DNA of 64,000 nt from contig JBOEGQ010000006.1 of assembly GCA_050633505.1 (NCBI GenBank), positions 1 through 64,000 on the forward strand. Direction: 5' to 3'. Positions 9,996 through 18,358 of the stretch are shown piece by piece. The notes below the pieces were generated by a model that saw only the letters and a list, made by a program, of their open reading frames with translations, was not told where the DNA came from and did no database searches. The position numbers and the translations under genes are program-made. Within the stretch, counting starts at the first letter, position 1. Each line of letters begins with the position of its first letter. Source of the DNA: UBA1672 sp050633505. GTDB lineage: Bacteria > Pseudomonadota > Alphaproteobacteria > Micavibrionales > Micavibrionaceae.

Positions 9996-10577
9996 ATGAG
10001 CAAGGCGTGGCAAGAAACTGTTCGGGAGGCTGAGGCCTGCACCTTATGTGCGGTTGATTTGCCTGCGGGGCCGCGGCCTGTATTTCGGGTGCATCCCGAT
10101 GCCAAAATTCTTATTGTTGGGCAGGCCCCCGGGATTAGGGTGCATAAGACGGGGATCCCCTTTAACGATCCTAGTGGAGAGCGCCTACGGGCATGGATGG
10201 GGATTGATAAAGATACATTTTATACGCCTGAAAAGGTTTCTATTCTTCCCATGGGGTTTTGTTATCCGGGGACGGGTAAGAGTGGCGATCTCCCCCCGCG
10301 CAAGGAATGCGCACATGCATGGCGTGATCGGTTGCTTTCCTTGATGCCTGATATAGCCCTTACCCTTGTGATCGGGCAATATGCGATAGATTGGCACCTG
10401 AAGGGGCAAAAGAAAAAGAACCTGACTGAAACGGTGAAGGCATGGCGGGAATATTATCCGGCATATTTGCCTTTACCGCATCCGTCACCACGCAATAATA
10501 TCTGGTTGAAGAAAAATCCATGGTTTGAGGACGACGTTCTGCCCGAACTGAAAAACGCGGTGCTCAAAAGCTTATAA
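9996..10577 (+). CDS. Uracil-DNA glycosylase family protein, Fe-S (family 4-like)
   Basis: 193 residues. Motif A is GQAPG at 42-46 and motif B HPSPRN at 162-167, the catalytic-loop signatures of the UDG superfamily. Cysteines C15, C18, C89 and C105 give C-x2-C...C-x15-C, the four-cysteine iron-sulfur pattern of family 4/5 enzymes. The family excises uracil from DNA to start base-excision repair. GGAA precedes the ATG. The gene converges on the bioC-like gene with a 6-bp gap between stops. Substrate preference cannot be told from the motifs; a divergent UDG-like esterase or uncharacterised glycosylase remains possible. Confidence 0.82.
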   Translation: MSKAWQETVREAEACTLCAVDLPAGPRPVFRVHPDAKILIVGQAPGIRVHKTGIPFNDPSGERLRAWMGIDKDTFYTPEKVSILPMGFCYPGTGKSGDLPPRKECAHAWRDRLLSLMPDIALTLVIGQYAIDWHLKGQKKKNLTETVKAWREYYPAYLPLPHPSPRNNIWLKKNPWFEDDVLPELKNAVLKSL

Positions 10578-10583
10578 ATAGGG

Positions 10584-11327
10584 TTAAGAACGGGTTATGT
10601 GCCCGTAAAGGATGTGCCATGTTGTCTTGCCGCCATGTTTCCGGTCATTCACTTTACATGCATGTTTCAGTTCAGAGTATTGAAGCATGCGATAATGGTT
10701 ATGCGGAATGTTTGCTCCGGTTTTTCTGAGAGTCTTGAGGAAGTTAAGCGTGTTACCGTAATCTATTGTAATTTCTTCTTCTTTGAATATTTGGGGCCAT
10801 TCGGGTGTGGTAGGAAAGCCATGCGGAAGTGAAAGAGATGATAGAGTTTCTCTCCATTCTTTAAACGATTTGGCGGATGGTACGCTGAAAAACAGATGTC
10901 CTGATGGCTTCAGCATCTTTGTTAATTGTGTGAGTGCTGCTTCGTGGTTTTCAAACCACTGAAAGGCCATGCTGCTTACGATAAGGTCGTATTGTCTGTC
11001 GCTTGTGGGGAGTTCTCCATCCATAATACCCCATTCAATTTGGTGTTCTGTAGATATAGACTGGCGTGCGGCGTTTACCATTCTCTGGCTGATATCAGTG
11101 ATATGAAATTGTGCATCTGGATATTGATTTAATAGATGCCGTGTTAGTGCCCCTGTGCCGCAGCCAATCTCCAATATATTTGCGTTCGGTATCGGAGGGA
11201 GGTGTGTGGCCAGTGTTTGTGCAATCTCATCCTGAATATCATTATTTTGGCCATATTGAGATGCCTGCATATCAAAACGTCCAACCACCTTTTGTTTCCA
11301 TTGAGAGCGCCTAAGGTCAGAGTGCAT
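10584..11327 (-). CDS. bioC: BioC-like SAM-dependent methyltransferase (malonyl-ACP O-methyltransferase)
   Basis: 247 residues. The class I methyltransferase motif I is ILEIGCGTGAL at ~51-61. An acidic motif II follows (HITDIS), then a YDLIVSSMAFQWF segment that strongly resembles BioC proteins. The N-terminal VVGRFDMQASQY stretch also matches BioC (RF...A..Y). BioC methylates malonyl-ACP so that fatty-acid synthase can build the pimeloyl chain of biotin. The gene overlaps the BioH-like gene upstream by 11 bp, which supports the assignment because BioC and BioH act at the two ends of the same step. No other biotin gene is in the window. A generic methyltransferase is the alternative. Confidence 0.75.
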   Translation of the reverse strand: MHSDLRRSQWKQKVVGRFDMQASQYGQNNDIQDEIAQTLATHLPPIPNANILEIGCGTGALTRHLLNQYPDAQFHITDISQRMVNAARQSISTEHQIEWGIMDGELPTSDRQYDLIVSSMAFQWFENHEAALTQLTKMLKPSGHLFFSVPSAKSFKEWRETLSSLSLPHGFPTTPEWPQIFKEEEITIDYGNTLNFLKTLRKTGANIPHNHYRMLQYSELKHACKVNDRKHGGKTTWHILYGHITRS

Positions 11328-11937
11328 TCGAAATGTCCCTGATCATTGTGGCGAGGTGATGCGGATGTGTCATGGGAAGGGCGTGTCCGCCATCCTCAAA
11401 TATCGAAATATTATGATCTTTCCATTGTTTTTTCATTTGGTCGAAATCCAGTATCGGGTCATGGCGACTGAAAGCAGATGTTACGGGACATGTCAGACCT
11501 GCCAATTGGTCTTCGCAATCCCAGTCAATAAGCCAATCCAATCCGGTTTTTAATGTGGGAATGTTTAATGACGCACTAGTTGGTAACTTCGTCGTTTTCC
11601 AGAAATCTTCCATTTGTAATTCGGGATTACGTTTAAGGTTTATTTTCATGGTCTTTAGAGTTCGTGGCGGCGTGAAATTGTAAAAGGATGTAAATCCGTT
11701 TATGGAGATAAGCGTCGCCATATGTGCGTGTCGATTGCGTAAGGCCCACATTGTCCCTAAAGAATGTGTTACATAGATAGAAGGTTTGGGCGACAGGCTA
11801 TTTAAATCTGTTTCTGTGCCGGTAAACCCCAAATTTATGGCTTGATGGGTGAATTCGGGTAGATGATTAACCAGTTCATTCCATATATCAGGGCCGCATC
11901 CCCAACCGTGCACAAATGTAATGTCCGAATATTTCAT
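11317..11937 (-). CDS. bioH: BioH-like alpha/beta hydrolase (pimeloyl-ACP methyl ester esterase)
   Basis: 206 residues, short for the fold. The sequence opens with HGWGCGPDIW, close to the HGWG oxyanion motif of BioH. The nucleophile elbow is THSLG (Ser59), a variant of GHSLG. Asp in FSRHDPILD and His in DGGHALP complete the likely triad. BioH removes the methyl ester from pimeloyl-ACP, ending chain growth started by BioC; the downstream overlapping gene is BioC-like. The Gly-to-Thr change in the elbow and short length leave room for a BioG/BioV-type esterase, which would do the same job. Confidence 0.65.
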   Translation of the reverse strand: MKYSDITFVHGWGCGPDIWNELVNHLPEFTHQAINLGFTGTETDLNSLSPKPSIYVTHSLGTMWALRNRHAHMATLISINGFTSFYNFTPPRTLKTMKINLKRNPELQMEDFWKTTKLPTSASLNIPTLKTGLDWLIDWDCEDQLAGLTCPVTSAFSRHDPILDFDQMKKQWKDHNISIFEDGGHALPMTHPHHLATMIRDISNAL

Positions 11938-11993
11938 TGTGTTTATTCTTCTAAAAAGTAAGTGTGTTTGAATAGCAGCAAACGGTTCAATTT

Positions 11994-12030
11994 ACCAATA
12001 TAATAAAGCCCCCTGCGTTAACAGGGGGGC
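11994..12030 (-). terminator. Intrinsic terminator of the nrdHIEF operon
   Basis: GC-rich stem GCCCCCTG (12008-12015) and CAGGGGGGC (12022-12030), with one bulged G and a 6-nt loop. On the minus strand it is followed by TTTATTATATTGG. It lies 45 bp after the nrdF stop. Confidence 0.75.
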
Positions 12031-12074
12031 AGATAATCTTATTTAGTTTGCGGGGGAGTGTCTGGAAACAGATG

Positions 12075-13079
12075 TTAGAAGTCCCAATCATCATCCTCTG
12101 TTTCTTCGGTTTTGCCCATAACATAGGAGGAGCCAGAGCCGGAGAAGAAATCGTGGTTTTCATCTGCATTGGGTGACAGTGATGCCATAATTGCCGGATT
12201 TGGAGATGAAATTTCAGGTGGGAACATCGGGTCGAAACCTAAATTCATCAATGCCTTATTTGCATTATAATGTAAGAAGACTTTAACTTCTTCGGTCAAG
12301 CCAACGGATTCATACAGGCTTTCGGTATATTTTATTTCGTTATCATATAGATCCATCAATAAGCCAACGGCATAATCTTTAATTTCCATTTGTTCCATTG
12401 GTGTTGCTTCGGCAAACGCCTTTTGGAATTTATATCCGATATAATAGCCGTGCACCGCTTCGTCCTTGATAATCAGGCGGATCAGGTCGGCTGTATTTGT
12501 TAATTTACCACGGCTAGACCAATGCATGGGTAAGTAGAAACCGGAATAGAATAAGAAGCTTTCCAGAAATACGCTTCCGATTTTACGTTTCATCGCATCA
12601 TCGGCTTTATACTCTTTCATGATGAGGTCGGATTTGCGTTGTAGGTGTTCATTTTCTTCGCTCCATAGATATGCATCGTCAACATCGCGCATAGAGCATA
12701 GAGTTGAGAAAATGGAGGAATAAGAACGCGCGTGCACGGCTTCCATAAAGGAGATATTACTTAAAACGGCTTCTTCATGTGGGGTGACGGCATCATGCAT
12801 CAATGTTGGCGCGCCAATGACATTTTGGATCGTGTCGAGCAGCGTAAGCCCTGTAAACACACGTATAGTCAGGCGTTGCTCATCCCCGGTTAACGAACCC
12901 CACGATTGAATATCATTGGAAAGAGGCACCTTTTCAGGCAGCCAAAAGTTGGAGGTTAAGCGATTCCAGACTTCCAGATCTTTCTCATCTTCCAAACGAT
13001 TCCAGTTAATCGCTTTAACCCGGCTGATCTTATGGTCATCGTTGCTGGGGGAGGGGGATAATTTTAGTTCAGCGCTCAT
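12075..13079 (-). CDS. nrdF: Class Ib ribonucleotide reductase small (radical) subunit NrdF
   Basis: 334 residues and strongly like enterobacterial NrdF throughout: WNRLTSNFWLPEKVPLSND near the start, FMEAVHARSYSSIF and DEAVHGYYIGYKF carrying metal-ligand Glu/His residues, and the C-terminal FFSGSGSSYVMG tail followed by an acidic end (DDDWDF) that docks on NrdE. It holds the diiron or dimanganese site that makes the tyrosyl radical. AAGGA precedes the ATG. It lies 29 bp after nrdE and is last in the operon. The sequence is clearly NrdF, not the class Ia NrdB. Confidence 0.97.
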   Translation of the reverse strand: MSAELKLSPSPSNDDHKISRVKAINWNRLEDEKDLEVWNRLTSNFWLPEKVPLSNDIQSWGSLTGDEQRLTIRVFTGLTLLDTIQNVIGAPTLMHDAVTPHEEAVLSNISFMEAVHARSYSSIFSTLCSMRDVDDAYLWSEENEHLQRKSDLIMKEYKADDAMKRKIGSVFLESFLFYSGFYLPMHWSSRGKLTNTADLIRLIIKDEAVHGYYIGYKFQKAFAEATPMEQMEIKDYAVGLLMDLYDNEIKYTESLYESVGLTEEVKVFLHYNANKALMNLGFDPMFPPEISSPNPAIMASLSPNADENHDFFSGSGSSYVMGKTEETEDDDWDF

Positions 13080-13108
13080 GGTGATATCCTTTTCTTTTTA
13101 CTCGAGTT

Positions 13109-15397
13109 CTACAGGCTACAAGAGACGCAGCCTTCTATTTCTGTTCCTTCTAAAGCCATTTGGCGTAGGCGGATATAGTAGATGGTCTTGATCCCTTTTT
13201 TCCAGGCATGGATCTGTGCCTTGTTGATGTCTCGTGTTGTTGCCGTGTCCGGGAAGAACAGCGTCAATGAAAGCCCCTGATCCACATGTTGTGTTGCCGC
13301 GGCGTAGGTGTCGATGATCTTCTCAGGGCCAATTTCATATGCGTCTTGATAATATTCCTGATTGTCGTTTGTCAGATAAGCCGCCGGGTAATACACGCGA
13401 CCAATTTTACCTTCTTTACGGATCTCAATTTTCGATACAATCGGGTGGATAGAGGAGGTTGAGTTGTTAATATACGAAATTGATCCTGTTGGTGGCACGG
13501 CCTGAAGATAGGCGTTGTAGATACCATGTTCCATTACGGCTTTTTTCAATTCTTCCCAATCTTCTTGCGTTGGGATTTCGATATTTGCTTCTGCAAAGAG
13601 TTGCTTTACGCGTTCTGTTGCAGGTTCCCATGTTTTGTCTGTGTATTTATCAAAGAACTCTCCACTGGCATATTTTGATTTTTTGAAATCAGCAAAGGTT
13701 TCGCCGCGCTCTTTTGCGATCATATTTGATGCACGAATGGCGTGATAGGTAACGGTATAGAAGTACATATTGGTGAAATCCACACCTTCTTCAGAGCCAT
13801 AGAAAACGCGTTCCTTCGCCAGATAGCCATGCAAATTCATTTGTCCTAAACCAATAGCGTGAGAGCGGCTATTTCCTTTTGCAATGGAAGGCACACATTC
13901 TAGATTGCTCATATCCGATACGGATGTAAGAGAACGGATCGCTGTTTCGACCGTCTTGCCAAAATCTTTTGATTCCATGGCTTTAGCAATGTTCATTGAT
14001 CCGAGATTACAAGAAATGTCAGAGCCTGTATGCTGATAACTTAGATCAGGGCCGAATACACTGCTATCATTTACTTGAAGGATTTCTGAGCAAAGGTTGC
14101 TCATCGTAATTCTGCCGTTGATCGGGTTTGCACGGTTTACGGTATCTTCAAACATAATGTATGGATAGCCGGATTCGAATTGGATTTCAGCCAGTGTGGA
14201 GAAGAATTCACGGGCTTTAATCTTTGTTTTGCGGATGCGCTTATCTTCAACCATTTCATCGTATTTTTCTGTCACGGAGATTTCCGAAAATGGTACGCCG
14301 TAAACACGTTCTACATCGTAAGGGGAGAAGAGGTGCATATATTCGTTCTTTTTCGCAAGCTCGAATGTAATATCCGGGATAACAACGCCAAGCGAGAGCG
14401 TTTTAATACGGATTTTCTCATCGGCATTTTCCCGCTTTGTGTCGAGAAAGCGCATAATATCCGGGTGATGCGCATGTAGATAAACCGCACCGGCACCTTG
14501 ACGGGAGCCAAGCTGGTTCGCGTAGGAAAATGAATCCTCCAAGAGCTTCATGACCGGTATAACGCCGGAAGATTGCCCTTCAACCTTTTTGATTGGCGCG
14601 CCAATTTCACGAATATTGGATAAGAGCAGGGCAACACCACCACCGCGTTTGGATAGTTGCAGGGCGGAATTAATGCTGCGGCCGATTGATTCCATATTGT
14701 CTTCAATACGAAGAAGGAAACAGGAGACAAGCTCTCCCCGTTGTTTCTTACCGGCATTAAGGAATGTTGGTGTTGCAGGCTGGAAACGTCCGGAGGCAAT
14801 CTCTTCAACCAAATGACGTGCCATGGCCTCATCACCGCGCGCCAATGTCAGGGCAACCATAACAACGCGGTCTTCATAACGCTCTAGATAGCGTTCTCCA
14901 TCGAATGTTTTAAGGGTGTAGCCGGTATAGTACTTATAGGCACCAAGAAACGTTGAAAAACGAAACTTCATATTATAGGCAAAGTCATAGAGGTCGCGAA
15001 TGTAACCAAATTCATATTGTTCTAAAACATTGCTTTCATAATATCCTTGCATAACAAGGTGGCCGAGCTTTTCCTCTAAATTATGGAAGAAAACCGTATT
15101 TTGATTAACATGCTGTAAAAAGAATTGGCGTGCTGCTTTCTTATCCATGTCAAACTGGATGTTTCCATCTTCATCATACAGGTTCAGCATCGCATTAAGA
15201 GCGTGGTAATCTAGGCTGGACTCTTCCTCTTCCTCTTTTTCTTTGATTCTCTGTGACTCGCGATCCAAAACCTCTTTTGTGCTGGACGAGATTTTTTTCT
15301 GCACAATCGGAAGCCCCATATCTGATTCCATGCTTAGTGTCATATCTTCTATGTTCCCGTCTTTTTCAGTGTTTGTGGTGGTATCAGCGAGGCCCAT
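13109..15397 (-). CDS. nrdE: Class Ib ribonucleotide reductase large (catalytic) subunit NrdE
   Basis: 762 residues; the enterobacterial protein has about 714. Core matches are near-identical: SCFLLRIEDNMESIGR, LQLSKRGGGVALLLSN, NLCSEILQVN, AVPPTGSISYIN and the redox-active C-terminal CVSCSL that receives electrons from NrdH. There is no ATP-cone, as usual for class Ib. The extra length is an N-terminal lead of ~60 polar, Glu-rich residues before DYHALNAMLNLYD. With this start the gene overlaps nrdI by 49 bp; GGAC sits 7 bp upstream of the ATG. An in-frame ATG at 15343 would begin just after nrdI. It reduces ribonucleoside diphosphates in the cytoplasm. Confidence 0.96.
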   Translation of the reverse strand: MGLADTTTNTEKDGNIEDMTLSMESDMGLPIVQKKISSSTKEVLDRESQRIKEKEEEEESSLDYHALNAMLNLYDEDGNIQFDMDKKAARQFFLQHVNQNTVFFHNLEEKLGHLVMQGYYESNVLEQYEFGYIRDLYDFAYNMKFRFSTFLGAYKYYTGYTLKTFDGERYLERYEDRVVMVALTLARGDEAMARHLVEEIASGRFQPATPTFLNAGKKQRGELVSCFLLRIEDNMESIGRSINSALQLSKRGGGVALLLSNIREIGAPIKKVEGQSSGVIPVMKLLEDSFSYANQLGSRQGAGAVYLHAHHPDIMRFLDTKRENADEKIRIKTLSLGVVIPDITFELAKKNEYMHLFSPYDVERVYGVPFSEISVTEKYDEMVEDKRIRKTKIKAREFFSTLAEIQFESGYPYIMFEDTVNRANPINGRITMSNLCSEILQVNDSSVFGPDLSYQHTGSDISCNLGSMNIAKAMESKDFGKTVETAIRSLTSVSDMSNLECVPSIAKGNSRSHAIGLGQMNLHGYLAKERVFYGSEEGVDFTNMYFYTVTYHAIRASNMIAKERGETFADFKKSKYASGEFFDKYTDKTWEPATERVKQLFAEANIEIPTQEDWEELKKAVMEHGIYNAYLQAVPPTGSISYINNSTSSIHPIVSKIEIRKEGKIGRVYYPAAYLTNDNQEYYQDAYEIGPEKIIDTYAAATQHVDQGLSLTLFFPDTATTRDINKAQIHAWKKGIKTIYYIRLRQMALEGTEIEGCVSCSL

Positions 15398-15786
15398 AAT
15401 TTGTCCATTCCTTCTCTAACATTATTTATATCAATTGGTGTTCCGCTTAGCTCAAATTTATACAGAAGCGGAACATCACATTTTTTAGAAATCACCTGAC
15501 CGGCATAGGCAAACATTTCACCGAAATTTCGGTTTCCTGATGCAATAACGCCTTTCATTTGTGCCCTGTTTTGTGGGTTATTTAAAAACCGAATGACCTG
15601 TTTTGGTACGGCCTTTGATCCATCGTCATCCGCATAACACGGGCAGATAAGGACATATGGCTCATCAATAACAGGGCATTCTGCCTTCATTGAAACAGGA
15701 ATTCTGATCGCGCGAATCCCCAATGCATCTACGAAACGATTCGTATTGCCTGAGGTGCTTGAATAATAAACAACAAGTGGCGTCAT
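15349..15786 (-). CDS. nrdI: Flavodoxin-like ribonucleotide reductase activator NrdI
   Basis: 145 residues. Starts VVYYSSTSGNTNRF, the FMN phosphate loop, and contains DEPYVLICPCYADDDG, AVPKQVIRFLNN and the diagnostic ASGNRNFGE. NrdI supplies the oxidant that activates the manganese form of NrdF. The C-terminus runs ~9 residues past the usual end and overlaps the chosen nrdE start. AGGA precedes the ATG. It is second of four genes in nrdHIEF. Confidence 0.96.
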   Translation of the reverse strand: MTPLVVYYSSTSGNTNRFVDALGIRAIRIPVSMKAECPVIDEPYVLICPCYADDDGSKAVPKQVIRFLNNPQNRAQMKGVIASGNRNFGEMFAYAGQVISKKCDVPLLYKFELSGTPIDINNVREGMDKLWASLIPPQTLKKTGT

Positions 15787-15806
15787 TATAATTCCTGTTC
15801 AAGGGG

Positions 15807-16043
15807 TTATGCTGGCTCCATGGCTGTATCGAGTTTCATGATTTTGTCTGGTCTGAAACCGGCCCAATGCTCATCACCTGCAACAACGACAGGCGCTTGC
15901 ATGTATCCTAAGTCGCGAACAGTGGCCATGGCATCCTGATCTTTTGTCAGATCAATATACTCATAAGGGATACCTCTTTTATCCATTTCACGCGTTGTTG
16001 CAACGCACTGGACACAGGCAGGTTTACTGTAAACGACTATCAT
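15807..16043 (-). CDS. nrdH: Glutaredoxin-like electron donor NrdH
   Basis: 78 residues. Redox motif CVQC at 10-13, then QAPVV and the C-terminal WAGFRPDKI characteristic of NrdH, which has a glutaredoxin-like sequence but is reduced by thioredoxin reductase. The start at 16043 is chosen because GGAGG lies 8 bp upstream. A further upstream ATG (16058) would overlap that ribosome site. First gene of the operon; 20 bp before nrdI. Confidence 0.95.
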   Translation of the reverse strand: MIVVYSKPACVQCVATTREMDKRGIPYEYIDLTKDQDAMATVRDLGYMQAPVVVAGDEHWAGFRPDKIMKLDTAMEPA

Positions 16044-16172
16044 TCTTATATCCTCCATACTAATATAAAGCAGTAATTTAAGATGCAGAAACCCGCCATC
16101 AAGACGATCGGATCTTGCCTCTAAAGCACAACAATTTCATGAAAACTTTCTCAGAAACGAGCAAGTCTTTAA

Positions 16173-16188
16173 CTACAACATATAGTGT
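16173..16188. promoter_or_regulatory. NrdR box 1 (overlaps -10)
   Basis: 16-bp site matching the NrdR consensus acaCwATATAwwGtgt at 13 of 16 positions. NrdR is the nucleotide-sensing repressor of ribonucleotide reductase genes. It overlaps the predicted -10 of the nrdHIEF promoter. Confidence 0.8.
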
Positions 16189-16210
16189 ACCAAGCGCCGC
16201 AATGCGTCAA
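16182..16210 (-). promoter_or_regulatory. Predicted nrdHIEF promoter
   Basis: On the minus strand TTGACG (16210-16205) is followed after 17 bp by CACTAT (16187-16182), with CTATAT two bases further on. It lies about 140 bp upstream of the nrdH start. Both elements are covered by NrdR boxes, which fits repression by occlusion. Confidence 0.6.
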
Positions 16211-16220
16211 TATATAGATG
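16205..16220. promoter_or_regulatory. NrdR box 2 (overlaps -35)
   Basis: A second, weaker box with the core CAATATATAG (10 of 16 positions). It starts exactly 32 bp from box 1, about three helical turns, which is the usual spacing of paired NrdR boxes. It overlaps the TTGACG -35 element. Confidence 0.75.
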
Positions 16221-16340
16221 TTATTTATTTTATTTGCTTGTTTTTAAATCCTATTTTTTGTTTAAAAACAATATCTAGCAACTAAAGGTTAATGTTTGTT
16301 CTGTTGCTTTGGGTGTAAGAGTCGGTTTTCATATTCTTCT

Positions 16341-16392
16341 ATCGCCTTTTATTATTGCTTTACCCCGATTCTTACGCGGGGTTATTGGCGAT
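16341..16392. other. Nested inverted repeat between fghA and the nrd promoter
   Basis: Outer arms ATCGCC (16341-16346) and GGCGAT (16387-16392) enclose inner arms ACCCCG (16362-16367) and CGGGGT (16377-16382) with a 9-nt loop. It follows the fghA stop by 17 bp and could end that transcript, but no T-tract follows on the minus strand. The rest of the 366-bp gap 16044-16409 holds the nrd promoter and leader; I see no gene in it. Confidence 0.4.
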
Positions 16393-16409
16393 GAGAGAGG
16401 GAGGTGTCC

Positions 16410-17255
16410 TTACTTTAAAATCCTCTTGTGGTGTTTTATATGATCCTCAATAAAGCTTTGAATGAAGTAATAGCTATGATCGTATCCATCATGTAGGCGC
16501 AAGATCAGGTTTTGCCCTACTTTTTCGCAAGCACCTTGGAAGAGGTGCGGTTTTAGCTGCTCTTCAAGGAAGCTGTCGGCTGCCCCCTGATCAATAAGAA
16601 TCTCCGCGTTGTGATTCGTCTGGGGCTGATGATTTTGCATCAGGCTGCATGCATCATGTTTATGCCATTCTTCTTTGTTTTCACCCAGATATCCTGTGAA
16701 GGCTTTTTGTCCCCATGGTACCTGAGTAGGGGAAACGATTGGTGAAAAGGCAGAAACAGATTTATATTGTTGCGGGTGTTTTAGGAATAGAGTGAGTGCA
16801 CCATGTCCACCCATAGAATGTCCGCAAATGCCTTGCTTATTGCGTTCCAATGGGAAGGTGTCACATACGACTTGGTTGAGCTCTTCCACAATATAGTGTT
16901 CCATTTGGTAGTTTTGTGCCCATGGTTCTTGCGTGGCATTAACGTAAAATCCTGCGCCTTGGCCGAAGTCGTATGAATCCTTATCATCTGGGACATCATC
17001 TCCGCGCGGTGACGTGTCTGGTGCGATAATGGCCAGGCCTTCACGTGATGCGGCGGTATAGGCACCGGCCTTCGTTGTGAAATTATCATGTGTGCACGTT
17101 AGGCCGGATAAAAATGTGACGAACGGAACGTTGTTCTGCTTTGCTTGAGGGGGAAGAAAAACAGAAAAGCGCATTGTGCATTTAAGGGCGGTGCTTTTGT
17201 GTTCCCAAACGCTTAAGGTGCCGTTAAAGCATTTGTGTGTTTCGATTTGTTGCAT
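16410..17255 (-). CDS. fghA: S-formylglutathione hydrolase
   Basis: 281 residues, full family length. The nucleophile elbow GHSMGGHG gives the catalytic Ser. The N-terminal half has FLSGLTCTHDNF and APDTSPRGDDV, both highly diagnostic, and the catalytic His is in YDHSYYFI near the C-terminus. It hydrolyses S-formylglutathione to formate and glutathione, the step after AdhC. Its ATG shares one base with the adhC stop (TAATG), so the pair is translationally coupled. Cytoplasmic. Confidence 0.96.
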   Translation of the reverse strand: MQQIETHKCFNGTLSVWEHKSTALKCTMRFSVFLPPQAKQNNVPFVTFLSGLTCTHDNFTTKAGAYTAASREGLAIIAPDTSPRGDDVPDDKDSYDFGQGAGFYVNATQEPWAQNYQMEHYIVEELNQVVCDTFPLERNKQGICGHSMGGHGALTLFLKHPQQYKSVSAFSPIVSPTQVPWGQKAFTGYLGENKEEWHKHDACSLMQNHQPQTNHNAEILIDQGAADSFLEEQLKPHLFQGACEKVGQNLILRLHDGYDHSYYFIQSFIEDHIKHHKRILK

Positions 17256-18358
17256 TAGTAGACCACCACACTGCGAATTGATTTGCCTTCATGCATAAGG
17301 TCAAATGCCGTGTTGATCTCATCAAGGGGCATTGTATGCGTAATCAGGTCATCAATATTGATTTTCCCGTCCATGTACCAGTCAACAATTTTGGGGACAT
17401 CTGTTCGTCCGCGCGCCCCGCCAAAGGCAGAGCCCCTCCATACGCGGCCGGTGACCAGTTGGAATGGCTTTGTTGAGATTTCTTTATCTCCTGCGACACC
17501 GATAATGACGCTTTCGCCCCATCCTTTGTGGCAACATTCCAAGGCTTGGCGCATAACATCCACATTACCGATGCATTCAAATGAATAATCAACGCCGCCA
17601 CTGGTGAGGTCGCAAATGGCCTCTACCACGTTGGGGGTGTCCTTCGGGTTGATGAAGTCTGTCATGCCGAATTTTTTGGCGAGTTCAACCTTGCTTGGGT
17701 TTATATCAATGCCGATAATGCGGCTGGCGCCCACCATTTTTGCGCCTTGGGTCACGTTTAATCCGATACCTCCTAAACCGAAGACGGCCACGGTTGATCC
17801 GGGTTCTACCTTTGCGTCAAAGACGACTGCGCCAATTCCCGTGGTCACACCACAGCCGATGTAGCATATCTTTTCAAAGGGAGCGTCTTTGCGTACCTTC
17901 GCAACTGCAATTTCCGGCATCACTGTGAAGTTGGAAAAGGTTGAGCACCCCATATAATGAAGAATGTCCTTGCCGTTTATTGAAAATCTGCTTGTCCCAT
18001 CAGGCATAAGGCCTGCGCCTTGTGTTGAGCGGATTTTCTGGCATAGATTTGTTTTCGGATGTAGGCAGAAGTCACATTCACGACATTCCGGTGTATAAAG
18101 GGGGATAACATGATCGCCAACTTTTACGGACGTTACGCCTGCGCCAACTTCTCTGACAATGCCGGCACCTTCATGTCCTAAAATTGCAGGAAATGCGCCT
18201 TCCGGATCTTCTCCTGACAGGGTAAAGGCGTCGGTGTGGCATATGCCGGTTGCCATATTCTCAACCAGAACTTCTCCGGCCTTTGGGCCTTCCAGATCAA
18301 CGGTCTCAATTACTAAAGGGCTTCCTGCTTTATAGGCAACGGCGGCGCGTGTTTTCAT
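17255..18358 (-). CDS. adhC: S-(hydroxymethyl)glutathione dehydrogenase (class III alcohol dehydrogenase)
   Basis: 367 residues. Zinc ligands are recognisable: CHTDAFTLSG and GHEGAGIV for the catalytic zinc and the CRECDFCLHPKTNLC cluster for the structural zinc. The NAD-binding loop is VFGLGGIGLNV. FGGARGRTDVP is typical of class III enzymes. It oxidises the formaldehyde-glutathione adduct to S-formylglutathione. AGGA lies 8 bp before the ATG. It leads the adhC-fghA operon; the function is formaldehyde and possibly nitrosoglutathione detoxification. Confidence 0.96.
   Translation of the reverse strand: MKTRAAVAYKAGSPLVIETVDLEGPKAGEVLVENMATGICHTDAFTLSGEDPEGAFPAILGHEGAGIVREVGAGVTSVKVGDHVIPLYTPECRECDFCLHPKTNLCQKIRSTQGAGLMPDGTSRFSINGKDILHYMGCSTFSNFTVMPEIAVAKVRKDAPFEKICYIGCGVTTGIGAVVFDAKVEPGSTVAVFGLGGIGLNVTQGAKMVGASRIIGIDINPSKVELAKKFGMTDFINPKDTPNVVEAICDLTSGGVDYSFECIGNVDVMRQALECCHKGWGESVIIGVAGDKEISTKPFQLVTGRVWRGSAFGGARGRTDVPKIVDWYMDGKINIDDLITHTMPLDEINTAFDLMHEGKSIRSVVVY

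Noticed and set aside
12075..15397. Class Ia ribonucleotide reductase (nrdAB)
   Set aside because: NrdI and NrdH are present, there is no ATP-cone, and both subunits match NrdE/NrdF closely.
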